Source: an uncultured Sphingomonadales bacterium (GTDB lineage: Bacteria; Pseudomonadota; Alphaproteobacteria; Sphingomonadales; Sphingomonadaceae). From it: a stretch of DNA of 64,000 bases. Shown here piece by piece: positions 48,413 through 56,993 of this stretch. The notes beneath the pieces are model-generated. The model did no database searches, was not told the DNA's origin, and saw only the letters and a program-made list of their open reading frames with translations. Both the position numbers and the translations under genes were made by a program. Where the stretch lies: the NCBI GenBank assembly GCA_903832325.1, contig CAILBC010000032.1, forward strand, positions 21,423-85,422, given 5' to 3'. Position 1 is the stretch's first letter, and each line of letters opens with the position of its first letter.

Positions 48413-50113
48413 TGGGGCATCGATCCGTTCGAGCCCGGCGCGTGACAGCGCACAGATTTCGCCGACGCGGGTGGCGGCGGCGCGCATGCGCGGCGGCAAA
48501 TAGCGGCAGCCGACCACCACCCCGCTGGAATCGCGGCTGATCAGATAGGCCACGGGATCGTCAATTCCGTCATTCCATGCTTCGAGCACGCCCAGCCGGT
48601 GCAGCGGCAGGGTCGATTTTTGCAGCGCCAGATAAGTCACATCATCGATCAGCACGCGGTGGAGCGCCGGTTCGGCGCTGATCCCGCTTTGCCGCATGGC
48701 CTGCGCGATATCGCGGCGCACTTTGCCATACCCGCCAATCGATACCGAAAACCGCTGCGCATCGAGATAGCCCGGCACCTGCGCCGCCGCCACCAGCGGA
48801 GGCAGCACATGGGCAAGCACGGTGATCTGCCCGATCACCATGAACCCCACCGCCCAACTGACAAACCCGCCGACAAACCGGCCGGTCAGCGGGTGATCCC
48901 CGCCGGCACCTGCGCGGCGCGGCAATGACAGGCACAGCACGCAGAACAGCACCAGCATCGGCAGCACGTGCGCCGCCTCATAATCGTTGCGTTTCAACTG
49001 GCTGGCGCCCCAGGCCATGATGCAGCCGATGATCGCCAGCGCGATCGGCACGCGGGGCTGCATCACCGCGCGCCAGCCTTCGGCCCGGACAAACCGCGCC
49101 AGTTCGCGCAGGCCAAACCACATCGCCAGCAGCCAGACCAGCAACATGCCGATATCGACCGGCACCAGCACCGCCGGCGAAAACAGATAAGGCGGCAACC
49201 ATTCGGACATCGGCCGGTTGTTGGCCATCGCCAGCACGACATATTCGAACGGATTGAGCCCGTGCACCAGTTGCAGCGCCAGCCCGCCTCCGGGGTGTGA
49301 ACCGGTCAGCACCGAGGCAACGTTTTCGCGCGCATAGTGCGCCGCCAGCTGCGGATCGCCGGCCACGCATTTGAGATGCCCGACCCAATATCGGGCCGAG
49401 CCCAGCGTGATTGCCAGCAGCGCGACAATGCCGGCGCCGCGCGGTATGAGAGTGCGCCGCCCGTCGGCACACAGCGCCAGGCACACCAGCGCCACCGGGG
49501 CATAGAGCACGCCTTTGAGATGATAGCTTTGCGCGATCGACACCAGCACCACGATTGCCGCGCAGGTGATCCAGGCCATGGCCTGCTCGCCCCATCCGGC
49601 CGGTCGCCAGCGCGTCAGGCACAGCAGGATGCTGATTGTAAAGGCCAGCATGATCGGCTGTTCGGGCCGGCTCATCACCATCAGGAACGGCTGCACCCCC
49701 AGCGAAAGCAGCACAAAGGCCAGCGCCTGCAGCCGCGTCCGGCGATCGCGATCAGCCTCAAGCCGGGCGATCAGCACCAGCAGCAGCAGCGCCCAGATCA
49801 ACGCGCACAGCACGCCCTCCACCCGCACGAACCACGGATCGGCAAAAGCCTGGTTGGCCAGCGCCGAATACCAGCGCGCGGGCATCATGAACCACGGCGG
49901 ATGACCCAGCGAATTGGGCCCGCACAGATCGTTGTACATCACGTCGATACCGTGATCGACCGCGGCCCGTTCCTGAAACCGCCAGCCGATTTCGTCGGTA
50001 TAGACCGGCACGAGCAGGCCGGCGACCAGCGACAGCAGGAACAGCCCCACCGCCGCCAGCCGGGCTCTACCGGGCCATGGGCCGGACAAGGCCCGCTTCG
50101 CGTCCGCAATCAT
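48407..50113 (-). CDS. Polytopic membrane protein, GT-C-like
   Basis: A 568-residue protein with ten or more hydrophobic segments. After the first one it reads VPVYTDEIGWRFQERAA, an acidic Asp-Glu pair in the first external loop as in GT-C glycosyltransferases. NSLGHPPWFMMPARWYS follows. The C-terminal 130 residues are soluble (GYGKVRRDIAQAMRQSGI, VLIDDVTYLAL). Its ATG overlaps the stop of the preceding GT2 gene (ATGA), so the pair is coupled. It probably transfers a sugar from the polyprenyl-phosphate donor made by that GT2. The acceptor is unknown. Confidence 0.7.
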   Translation of the reverse strand: MIADAKRALSGPWPGRARLAAVGLFLLSLVAGLLVPVYTDEIGWRFQERAAVDHGIDVMYNDLCGPNSLGHPPWFMMPARWYSALANQAFADPWFVRVEGVLCALIWALLLLVLIARLEADRDRRTRLQALAFVLLSLGVQPFLMVMSRPEQPIMLAFTISILLCLTRWRPAGWGEQAMAWITCAAIVVLVSIAQSYHLKGVLYAPVALVCLALCADGRRTLIPRGAGIVALLAITLGSARYWVGHLKCVAGDPQLAAHYARENVASVLTGSHPGGGLALQLVHGLNPFEYVVLAMANNRPMSEWLPPYLFSPAVLVPVDIGMLLVWLLAMWFGLRELARFVRAEGWRAVMQPRVPIALAIIGCIMAWGASQLKRNDYEAAHVLPMLVLFCVLCLSLPRRAGAGGDHPLTGRFVGGFVSWAVGFMVIGQITVLAHVLPPLVAAAQVPGYLDAQRFSVSIGGYGKVRRDIAQAMRQSGISAEPALHRVLIDDVTYLALQKSTLPLHRLGVLEAWNDGIDDPVAYLISRDSSGVVVGCRYLPPRMRAAATRVGEICALSRAGLERIDAPD

Positions 50114-51186
50114 GCCGGATCGTCGGCTTTCGGCGGGGAGTTTTTGAGTGGGGCAGGGGCTGGCGCAGAGGCTGGGGAAGGGGCTGGCGCAGGGAAGGGC
50201 CTGGTCTGCGCCACAATGCCCAGCGTCGGCACGCTGTGCGCTTCGCCGGCGATATCGCTGACCACATAGAGCGGGCGGTTTTTCGACTGGTTATACAGCC
50301 GGGCGATATATTCGCCCATCAGCCCCAGCACGAACATCTGCACCGACCCGATGACCAGCACCACCACGATCAGCGAAGTCCAGCCCGGGATGGTTCGCCC
50401 GGCAAACCATTCGGCAACCGAATAGACGATCAGCAGCGCCGCCAGCAGGGTGAACAGCACCCCGCCATAAATCGCCAGCCGCAGCGGCGCCGATGAAAAC
50501 CCGGTCAAGGCATCGAGCGCCAGCCGCGCCATCTTGAAAAACGGATAGCTGGTTTTGCCCGCAAAGCGTTCATCGCGATCATACCGCAGCGGCACCTGCC
50601 GGAACCCGACCCAGGCGACCATGCCGCGGATGAACCGTGCGCGTTCGGGCATGGCGCACAGCACATCGAGCGCGCGGCGCGACATCAGCCGGAAATCGCC
50701 GGTATCAAGCGGAATGGCGACCCCGTCGGAGGCCAGCGAGAGCAGGCGGTAAAACGCCTTGGCCGTCATCCGCTTCACCCAGGTTTCACCCTGGCGCGCG
50801 CTGCGCTGGGCATAGACCACATCGGCCTGCTGCTCGGCCATCAGCGCCATCATCGGAGAAAGCAATTCGGGCGGGTCCTGCAGATCGGCATCGATGATCA
50901 GGATCAGTTCGCCGGTGCACATGTCCAGCCCCGCCGACAGCGCAAGCTGGTGCCCGTGGTTGCGCGACAGGCGCAGGCCCAGCACGCGCGCATCGCGATC
51001 GGCCAGCGCAGTGATCATGTCCCACGTGCGATCGCGCGAACCATCATCGATCAGGACGATTTCAAAGCTGCTGCCCACGGCTGCGAGCGCCGCTGCGCTT
51101 ACCCGATCATACAGCGCATCAAGGCAGGCTTCTTCGTTGTGGCAGGGCGCCACGATCGACAGCCGGGGGCGGGGCGGCGGCGTCAT
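50110..51186 (-). CDS. GT2-family polyprenyl-phosphate glycosyltransferase (GtrB/DPM1-like)
   Basis: A 358-residue glycosyltransferase. The GT-A core has LSIVAPCHNEEACLDALYD, IVLIDDGSRDRTWD, LSRNHGHQLALSAGLD and the DxD-type IIDADLQDPPELL. Two C-terminal membrane helices follow (GGVLFTLLAALLIVYSVAEW, SLIVVVLVIGSVQMFVLGLMGEY). Such enzymes make polyprenyl-phosphate sugars for flipping, often with a GtrA partner. A gtrA gene lies 1 kb away on the other strand. ATG 51186 is preceded by GGAA. A GTG at 51279 would add 31 residues encoded by an 18-bp repeat. The Pro/Ala-rich C-terminus (PAPAPSPASAPAPAP) is low complexity. Confidence 0.88.
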   Translation of the reverse strand: MTPPPRPRLSIVAPCHNEEACLDALYDRVSAAALAAVGSSFEIVLIDDGSRDRTWDMITALADRDARVLGLRLSRNHGHQLALSAGLDMCTGELILIIDADLQDPPELLSPMMALMAEQQADVVYAQRSARQGETWVKRMTAKAFYRLLSLASDGVAIPLDTGDFRLMSRRALDVLCAMPERARFIRGMVAWVGFRQVPLRYDRDERFAGKTSYPFFKMARLALDALTGFSSAPLRLAIYGGVLFTLLAALLIVYSVAEWFAGRTIPGWTSLIVVVLVIGSVQMFVLGLMGEYIARLYNQSKNRPLYVVSDIAGEAHSVPTLGIVAQTRPFPAPAPSPASAPAPAPLKNSPPKADDPA

Positions 51187-51202
51187 TGCGGTTCCGGCCA
51201 GA

Positions 51203-51256
51203 CCGGATACCGATGCAACCCCGGATACCGTCGCAGCCCCGGGTTCCGTTGCAACC
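51203..51256. repeat. Three-copy 18-bp repeat at the 5' end of the GT2 gene
   Basis: CCGGATACCGATGCAACC (51203-51220), CCGGATACCGTCGCAGCC (51221-51238) and CCGGGTTCCGTTGCAACC (51239-51256) are in tandem. The period is a multiple of three, so if translation starts at GTG 51279 they encode a six-residue repeat (ATVSGV, ASVSGL). If it starts at ATG 51186 they form the leader. Confidence 0.85.
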
Positions 51257-51323
51257 TGCCGTAGCGGACTTTGGTACACGCGCGTTCCCCGTAATGCGGT
51301 GGCAGGATTAGGACAACAAGGTT

Positions 51324-51333
51324 AACAATTGTT
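51324..51333. promoter_or_regulatory. AT-rich palindrome in a divergent promoter region
   Basis: The gap between the GT2 gene and the divergent methyltransferase gene contains an AT-rich stretch (about 51305-51375), unusual for this genome, with the perfect palindrome AACAATTGTT. It probably holds both promoters, and the palindrome may be an operator. No regulator can be named. Confidence 0.4.
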
Positions 51334-51426
51334 TCCCGAATGCAAAACCTTCACCAGTTGTTTACCCTATACGGGCCATAGCCTATGCAGGCATGCGCAG
51401 GGTCGCGCAACAGGAGCGGGGTTGAC

Positions 51427-52143
51427 GTGAGCATCGGACAAACTCCTGCGGATCAGGCGGCACAGTTCGATTCCTACGCGGACAGCTATGCCGAAGCGGT
51501 CAACCAGTCGATAGGGTTCCTCGGCGTCAAGGTCGACTATTTCACGCGGGTAAAGGTCGATTACATGATCGATCTGCTCGACACCCATTTCGGCGGCAGC
51601 GATCGTGTGGCCATGCTCGATGTCGGCTGCGGCGTGGGGCAAAGCCATCCGCTCTATGCGCCCCGGCTGGGTTCGCTCACGGGCACCGATGTTTCGGCGC
51701 CCTGTCTGGATCGCGCCGCCGCGCGCAATCCGGGTGTGGCCTATCAGGCCTATGACGGCACGCGCCTGCCCTGGGATGACAACCGGTTCGACGCGGTGAT
51801 GACGACATGCGTGATGCACCATGTGCCGCCTGCGCAATGGCCGCAGTTTGCCGCCGAACTGGCGCGCGTGGTGCGCCCGGGCGGGCTGGTTACGGTGTTC
51901 GAGCACAATCCGTTCAATCCCCTGACCAGGCGCGCCGTCAACACCTGCCCGTTTGATGATGATGCGGTGCTGTTGTCGCAGCGCCGCACCCGCGCGCTGT
52001 TGCGCGATGCGGGGCTGGTGAATGTGCAATCGCGCGCGATCCTGTCGATCCCGCCGGTCGGGCCGGTCAGCCGCCGCGTCGATCTGGCGCTCGGGCACTT
52101 GTCGCTGGGCGCGCAATATATCGCCCATGGCACGGTTGCCTGA
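51427..52143 (+). CDS. Class I SAM-dependent methyltransferase
   Basis: A 238-residue methyltransferase. The SAM-binding motif I is VAMLDVGCGVGQSHPLYAP, followed by GTDVSAPCLDRAAARNP (motif II) and FDAVMTTCVMHHVPPAQW. The start is GTG 51427, with AGGAG 10 bases upstream. It heads methyltransferase-gtrA-methyltransferase, divergent from GT2, so it probably modifies a lipid-linked sugar or surface glycan. The substrate is unknown. The stop codon is the first of three TGA codons spaced 14 bases apart. Confidence 0.85.
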   Translation: MSIGQTPADQAAQFDSYADSYAEAVNQSIGFLGVKVDYFTRVKVDYMIDLLDTHFGGSDRVAMLDVGCGVGQSHPLYAPRLGSLTGTDVSAPCLDRAAARNPGVAYQAYDGTRLPWDDNRFDAVMTTCVMHHVPPAQWPQFAAELARVVRPGGLVTVFEHNPFNPLTRRAVNTCPFDDDAVLLSQRRTRALLRDAGLVNVQSRAILSIPPVGPVSRRVDLALGHLSLGAQYIAHGTVA

Positions 52144-52171
52144 TGTGGGCCTCGTGATGTGGGCGGCGTGA
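52141..52171. repeat. 14-bp repeat from the methyltransferase stop to the gtrA start
   Basis: TGATGTGGGCCTCG (52141-52154) and TGATGTGGGCGGCG (52155-52168) are followed by TGATG. The first TGA is the methyltransferase stop. TGAs at 52155 and 52169 fall in the other two frames. The last overlaps the gtrA ATG (TGATG), making a coupling-type junction. Confidence 0.9.
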
Positions 52172-52608
52172 TGACGACACGGCTGCGGGCGCTGGTGGAA
52201 AGTGATGCGCTGGCGCTGCGGGCCGGCCGTTTCGGGCTGGTTGGCGTGGCCAACGGGCTGGTCTATGCCGGCGTGACGGCATTGCTGGTGCGGCAGTTTG
52301 CAGCGGACCCCACTTTGGCGAGCGTGATCGGCTATTGCGCATCGGTGCCGCTGGGTTTTGTCGGGCATCGGCGTTTTTCGTTCCGGTCAGACGGCCATTG
52401 GAGCGCCGAGGCGATCCGGTTCTGCGTGATCCAGGCGACCAACATCGCGATCACCGCGGGTGCCATGCACGGCGCCACCGGGTGGCTGGGCATATCCTAT
52501 TTGTGGGGCATCGTGGCGGCGGTGGTGCTGGTGCCGCTGGCCAATTTTGCCTGCCTCAATCTCTGGGTCTTTCGCAGCGATGCGACCAAGCGTGAGAAAC
52601 TTGTCTGA
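52171..52608 (+). CDS. GtrA-family membrane protein
   Basis: A 145-residue protein with four hydrophobic segments: GRFGLVGVANGLVYAGVTALLV, LASVIGYCASVPLGFVGHRRF, AIRFCVIQATNIAITAGAM and GIVAAVVLVPLANFACLNLWVF. GRFGLVG and the final NLWVFR are GtrA signatures. By family it helps flip or present polyprenyl-linked sugars made by a GtrB-type GT2, which is present on the opposite strand. The stop overlaps the next ATG (TGATG). Confidence 0.87.
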   Translation: MTTRLRALVESDALALRAGRFGLVGVANGLVYAGVTALLVRQFAADPTLASVIGYCASVPLGFVGHRRFSFRSDGHWSAEAIRFCVIQATNIAITAGAMHGATGWLGISYLWGIVAAVVLVPLANFACLNLWVFRSDATKREKLV

Positions 52609-53210
52609 TGAAACACGTGCTCGAACTGCCTGCGCTCTATCAGGCCTATCAGGAAATCGGCGGCTTTTTCGGCGCCCGCGTGACCGCAATCCGCGATTAT
52701 CTCGATCTGCGCGCCGGTGCGCGGGTCATCGATATCGGCTGCGGGCCGGGCTATATCCTGCGCCATTTGCCCGCCGACATCGATTATGTCGGGCTGGATA
52801 TCGATGAGCCCAGCATTGCCTTTGCGCGGGCCAAATTCGGCACCCGGGCGCGGTTTGAAGCGCGCTATTTCGATGAAGCCGCGGCGCGCGAACTGGGCCC
52901 GGCCGATGTGGTGATGATGAACGGGGTGATGCACCATATCGCCGATGATGATCTGGTGGCCACGCTGCGGCTGGTCCACGGCGCGTTGAAGCCGGGCGGG
53001 GTGCTGTTCACGCTCGATGGCTGTTATGCGCCAGGGCAGGGCCGGCTGGAAAAATGGCTGCTCGACAATGATCGCGGCGTGCATGTGCGTTCGGCCGAGG
53101 CCTATCGCACGCTGCTCGAAGCCGCCTTTCCCGATGTGACGCTGCATGTGCGCAACCGGCTGTCGCGGCTGCCTTATACCTTTGCGATCGGCGTGGCCAA
53201 AGCGGCCTGA
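52608..53210 (+). CDS. Class I SAM-dependent methyltransferase
   Basis: A 200-residue methyltransferase. SAM motif I is VIDIGCGPGYILRHL, motif II YVGLDIDEPSIAFARAKFG, and motif IV DVVMMNGVMHHIADDDL. KPGGVLFTLDGCYAPGQGRLEKWLLDNDRG follows. It is co-translated with gtrA. Two methyltransferases and GtrA in one operon suggest decoration of a surface glycan or of its lipid carrier intermediate. The substrate is unknown. Confidence 0.85.
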   Translation: MKHVLELPALYQAYQEIGGFFGARVTAIRDYLDLRAGARVIDIGCGPGYILRHLPADIDYVGLDIDEPSIAFARAKFGTRARFEARYFDEAAARELGPADVVMMNGVMHHIADDDLVATLRLVHGALKPGGVLFTLDGCYAPGQGRLEKWLLDNDRGVHVRSAEAYRTLLEAAFPDVTLHVRNRLSRLPYTFAIGVAKAA

Positions 53211-53252
53211 CCCCAAGCCCGCCTGACTCCAAGCCCGCTTCACCCTGGGCCC
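53205..53252. repeat. 16-bp repeat spanning the second methyltransferase stop
   Basis: GCCTGACCCCAAGCCC (53205-53220) contains the stop TGA. GCCTGACTCCAAGCCC follows (53221-53236), and then a decayed copy GCTTCACCCTGGGCCC (53237-53252). TGAs at 53208 and 53224 are 16 apart and so lie in different frames. Confidence 0.9.
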
Positions 53253-53267
53253 GCCCCTGCGGCGCGC

Positions 53268-54860
53268 TTATTCCGGTATGGCCGCGCGCGGATCGTCGAT
53301 GGTCGATGGCGCCGGGTGCAGCGATTTCAGCGCCCAGGCATAGATCACCCGATCATTGGCGATCACCCGCGCCACCAGCACATAATCGCGCGCCAGCGCA
53401 TCGCGCACCAGCACTTGCGTGGCGGGATTGACGCGGGGGATCACCGGCCGGTCGGCGGTGATGATCGCCCCGGGGCGAGAGGCGAGCACGCGCGTCATTT
53501 CGGCCACCGGATCAACCCCGAGCGCGGGCGCCTCTGTCGGGTTGTTGAGGTGATCGGGATAGATGAAGCGCGTCGGCGCGCAGGCGTTGGTGGCGAGATA
53601 GAGCACCGTCGGCCCGTCATAGATATAAAGGCAGCGGTGGTGCAGATAGGGTGAGACTGCCGCCGTCAGCGCGGCCTCGGCCTGCAGATAGGGCCCGGTG
53701 CGGAAGATATAGCGCGGGGTCAGGATCGCCGGCCACAGGACCAGCATGCACACCACCAGAAACCCGATACGGCCCGGGCGCACCAGCGGCGCCACGACAA
53801 TGCACAGCGGCAGGATCACGGTGATGAAATAGAAATCGTAGAAATCGCCCAGCATGGCAAAGGCGACCACCGCGCTGATGGTCCAGCCGGTCAGCAGCCA
53901 GAAATCGCCCGGCGGGCCGTCCTTGCGGCGCAACCAGTGCAGTCCGAGCGCAATCGGCGTGGCCGCGATCAGCCCGATCGGCTTGGCAATCACGAAACGC
54001 AGCTGTTTCCAGTGCGTTTCCGCCGGAAACGGCGCGCGATGGAACACCGAGACAAAGCTGGCCTGGACCATCGCATCCAGATGCCCGATCCACGCGTAAT
54101 AGCCGATCGCGGCGAGCGTGGGCAGCACCGCCAGCGCGACCATCGCCCAGGCGGCGGCGGCGATTTTCAGCACCGGCAGGCGCACTTGCCAAAAACGCAG
54201 CAGGAACCAGCAGCCAAAGCAGGCGCCTTCGACCATCGGCGTATATTTGAACTGGATGGCAATGCCCATCATCGCCATCGACAGCAGGGCCAGGCCAAAG
54301 ATCCGCGCCGGGCTTTGCGTGTCGTTTGACCGGAACGCCGCCCAGGCCGCGCAGGCGGTGAACGGATTGTACATCACCGAAGCCTGGCCGCCCGTGCCCG
54401 CCAGCACATTGATGAACAGCACATAGGACAGCGCAACGATGAACGCAGGCATCATGCCCGCAGACCGCCGCGCGATTGTCCAGATGAACGAGGCGGTGAT
54501 CGTGACGCAGATCGCCGCGACGATCTGGTACTGGATCACCCCGCTGCCGCCGAGCATGCGGATCAGCGCATAGAACACGAACAGGCCGATCGGTTTGCGA
54601 TCCCACAGATCGACATAAGGCAATTGCCCGTGGAGCAGCCGATCGCCCACCAGCAGATAAAGCTGTTCGTCGAATTCGAGCATGGGATTGCCGAAAGTCG
54701 GCAGGCGGATCAGGAAAACCACCAGCGCGATCAGCGCATAGGGCCACCACCGCGGCAGCGCGGCAGCGCGTGCCTGCCAATCGATCCGGCCCAGGATGCC
54801 GGCGCGATCGCTGAGGATTGTCGAAGAATTCACCAAGGCCACCCGCTCGAATTTCCGCAT
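53268..54860 (-). CDS. GT-C-type membrane glycosyltransferase-like protein
   Basis: A 530-residue protein with about ten membrane segments. It has FGNPMLEFDEQLYLLVGDR, LPYVDLWDRKPIGLF and a C-terminal soluble part with CLYIYDGPTVLYLATNACAPTRF (in part) and NPTEAPALGVDPVAEMTRVL. It shares these features in order with the gene at 7395-8924 and is a paralogue. ATG 54860 is chosen because AGGCGG lies 10 bases upstream and the next residues are non-conserved. It lies beside the GtrA/methyltransferase cluster, which supports a role in glycan assembly. Confidence 0.75.
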   Translation of the reverse strand: MRKFERVALVNSSTILSDRAGILGRIDWQARAAALPRWWPYALIALVVFLIRLPTFGNPMLEFDEQLYLLVGDRLLHGQLPYVDLWDRKPIGLFVFYALIRMLGGSGVIQYQIVAAICVTITASFIWTIARRSAGMMPAFIVALSYVLFINVLAGTGGQASVMYNPFTACAAWAAFRSNDTQSPARIFGLALLSMAMMGIAIQFKYTPMVEGACFGCWFLLRFWQVRLPVLKIAAAAWAMVALAVLPTLAAIGYYAWIGHLDAMVQASFVSVFHRAPFPAETHWKQLRFVIAKPIGLIAATPIALGLHWLRRKDGPPGDFWLLTGWTISAVVAFAMLGDFYDFYFITVILPLCIVVAPLVRPGRIGFLVVCMLVLWPAILTPRYIFRTGPYLQAEAALTAAVSPYLHHRCLYIYDGPTVLYLATNACAPTRFIYPDHLNNPTEAPALGVDPVAEMTRVLASRPGAIITADRPVIPRVNPATQVLVRDALARDYVLVARVIANDRVIYAWALKSLHPAPSTIDDPRAAIPE

Positions 54861-55033
54861 CAAACCATGCCGCCTAATGGTAAAGGGCCGCTTAAGACAC
54901 CGATGCTTTCCCGGTATTTTCCGGGGGTTTTTTGGGCCTTGCCCGCATCGGTGCTTGCCGCAAGGTCGTTCTGTCCGGTAGGGCGGTCCGCATCGGGCGC
55001 GGCCCGGGATGACTTCAGGATCGGCGCAAGGCC

Positions 55034-55381
55034 ATGGGCAGACAAGACCGGCGCCAACAGGCCCGCGACTCCGATGATGATGACACGCCGGGACCGGCCG
55101 AATGCTGCTGGCTGTGCCTGCGCCCGCTGGGCGATCAGATCGACCGCTATCACCTGATCCCCAAAAGCCGCGCGAAAAGCCGCGATGACAAGACAACCGT
55201 GCCGGTGCACCCGATCTGCCGCCGCACGGTAGAGGCGGTGTTCACCAATGCCGAACTGGCGCGCAATGCCGGAAATCGCGAAAAACTGATCGAACACCCT
55301 GAAATTGAACGGTTTCTGGGATGGGTAACCGACAAGGCGGCGGATTTTGACGCCCCCGTGGCGCCGCGCCGAAAACGGTGA
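55034..55381 (+). CDS. HNH-nuclease-like protein with altered active-site motif
   Basis: A 115-residue protein with an N-terminal charged tail (GRQDRRQQARDSDDDD), then CWLCLRPLGDQIDRYHLIPKSR and VPVHPICRRTVEAVFTNAELAR. These match a small HNH-type zinc protein common in sphingomonads. From memory, relatives have WHHPVPKS and CHRTIH at the catalytic positions. Here they read YHLIPKS and CRRTVE, so two or more histidines are missing and nuclease activity is uncertain. A terminator follows. Confidence 0.7.
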   Translation: MGRQDRRQQARDSDDDDTPGPAECCWLCLRPLGDQIDRYHLIPKSRAKSRDDKTTVPVHPICRRTVEAVFTNAELARNAGNREKLIEHPEIERFLGWVTDKAADFDAPVAPRRKR

Positions 55382-55387
55382 TTGCGG

Positions 55388-55429
55388 CGCCCGGCGGGGC
55401 GCTGCAGGGGCGCTGTCGCCGGGCGTTTT
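55388..55429 (+). terminator. Terminator after the HNH-like gene
   Basis: CGCCCGGCG (55388-55396) pairs with CGCCGGGCG (55417-55425), followed by TTTT. The 20-base loop holds a direct repeat of GGGCGCTG. This fits a rho-independent terminator for the HNH-like gene, upstream of the zwf promoter. Confidence 0.7.
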
Positions 55430-55437
55430 GCCCAATT

Positions 55438-55451
55438 CGCATACTTATGCG
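55438..55451. promoter_or_regulatory. Palindrome upstream of zwf
   Basis: CGCATACTTATGCG is an inverted repeat of CGCATA and TATGCG with a 2-base centre. The half-site TATGCG recurs a few bases later. It lies about 95 bases before the zwf start in an AT-richer stretch, a plausible operator for sugar-responsive control. It does not look like the HexR consensus I know. Confidence 0.4.
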
Positions 55452-55544
55452 TGTTTTATGCGCAAGGGTTTCGCCACGAGGTCGGGTATAGGCTCGCCCC
55501 GACGCGTAGATGTTTTGCCTGGATGATTTGGGAGTTTTGCGTTC

Positions 55545-56993
55545 ATGGCTTTGACAAGCTGTTCCGCCCTGCTGCTGTTCGGCGCAACGGGGGACTTGTC
55601 GCGGCGCATGCTGCTGCCTTCGCTGTTTGCGCTGCACGAAGATGATCTGATCCGGCCCGATCTGCGCATTGTCGGCACGGCGCGGTCTGATCTGGATGAC
55701 GCCGGTTTTCGGGCCTTTGCCCTCACCGCGCTTGACGAATTCCTGCCCGAAGACCGCAAGGACCCGGCGCGGATGGCGGGTTTTCTGGATCGGCTGCATT
55801 ACCAGCCGCTCGATGCGTCGAACATTACAGGCTTTGCCGCGCTGGCTGAAAAGCTGGGCGATACTTCGTGCGGGCTGGCGATTTTCCTGTCGACCGCGCC
55901 CGCGCTGTTCGAAGCGACGATCGAAGGGCTGCGCCATGCCGGGCTTGCGCATGACAATGTGCGGATCGGGCTGGAAAAGCCGCTGGGGCATGATCTGGAA
56001 TCGAGCGCGCGGATCAACGATGCCGTAGCCGCCGGCTTTTCGGAGCAGCAGATTTTCCGCATCGACCATTACCTGGGCAAGGAAACGGTGCAGAACCTGA
56101 TGGCGCTGCGGTTTGGCAATGTGCTGTTCGAGCCCTTGTGGAATGCCGCGCATATCGACCATGTGCAGATCACGGTGAGCGAAACCGTGGGGCTGGAAGG
56201 GCGCAAGGGGTTCTACGACGATACCGGTGCGCTGCGCGACATGGTGCAGAACCACATGCTGCAATTGCTGGCGATGACCGCGATGGAACCGCCCGGCAAT
56301 TATGATGCGACATCGATCCGCGATGAAAAGGTCAAAGTGCTGCGCGCGCTGCGGCCGGTGCGCGGCGATGAAATGGTGCGCGGGCAGTATCGCGCCGGCG
56401 CGGTGCTCGGCCAGGCGGTGGCGGGCTATCCCGACGATCTGGGCGGCGAATCCGAAACCGAAACGTTTGTCGCGATCAAGGCCCATGTTGATAACTGGCG
56501 CTGGCAGGGCGTGCCGTTCTATCTGCGCCATGGCAAGCGCCTGGCCGAACGGCGCAGCGAAATCGTGGTGCAGTTCAAGGACGTGCCGCACAACATCTTT
56601 GCAGGCCGCGGCGGCCGGCCGCGTGCAAACCGGCTGGTGATCCGGCTGCAGCCTGAAGAATATGTGCGCCTGCAGGTCATGGCCAAGGAGCCCGGGCTCG
56701 ATCGCGGGGGGATCGTGCTGCGCGAAGTCAATCTCGATCTGTCGCTGACCACTGCCTTTGCCAAGGCGCGCCGCCGCATCGCCTATGAACGGCTGCTGCT
56801 CGATCTGATCGAGGGCGAACAGACGCTGTTTGTCCGCCGCGATGAAGTGGAGGCGCAATGGCGCTGGATCGATGCGCTCCGCGCCGTCTGGGCGGCGGGC
56901 GACGATGATATCAAGCCTTATGCCGCCGGCGGTTGGGGCCCCAACGCGGCCATCGCGCTGACCGAGCGCGACGGGAGAAGCTGGAATGACTGA
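55545..56993 (+). CDS. zwf: Glucose-6-phosphate 1-dehydrogenase
   Basis: Oxidises glucose-6-phosphate to 6-phosphogluconolactone, the entry to the Entner-Doudoroff and pentose phosphate routes. The 482-residue product has the nucleotide motif [32 protein letters not shown], the catalytic [21 protein letters not shown] region and [24 protein letters not shown] precedes the ATG. First gene of zwf-pgl-edd-glk. It overlaps pgl by 8 bases. Confidence 0.97.
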   Translation: MALTSCSALLLFGATGDLSRRMLLPSLFALHEDDLIRPDLRIVGTARSDLDDAGFRAFALTALDEFLPEDRKDPARMAGFLDRLHYQPLDASNITGFAALAEKLGDTSCGLAIFLSTAPALFEATIEGLRHAGLAHDNVRIGLEKPLGHDLESSARINDAVAAGFSEQQIFRIDHYLGKETVQNLMALRFGNVLFEPLWNAAHIDHVQITVSETVGLEGRKGFYDDTGALRDMVQNHMLQLLAMTAMEPPGNYDATSIRDEKVKVLRALRPVRGDEMVRGQYRAGAVLGQAVAGYPDDLGGESETETFVAIKAHVDNWRWQGVPFYLRHGKRLAERRSEIVVQFKDVPHNIFAGRGGRPRANRLVIRLQPEEYVRLQVMAKEPGLDRGGIVLREVNLDLSLTTAFAKARRRIAYERLLLDLIEGEQTLFVRRDEVEAQWRWIDALRAVWAAGDDDIKPYAAGGWGPNAAIALTERDGRSWND

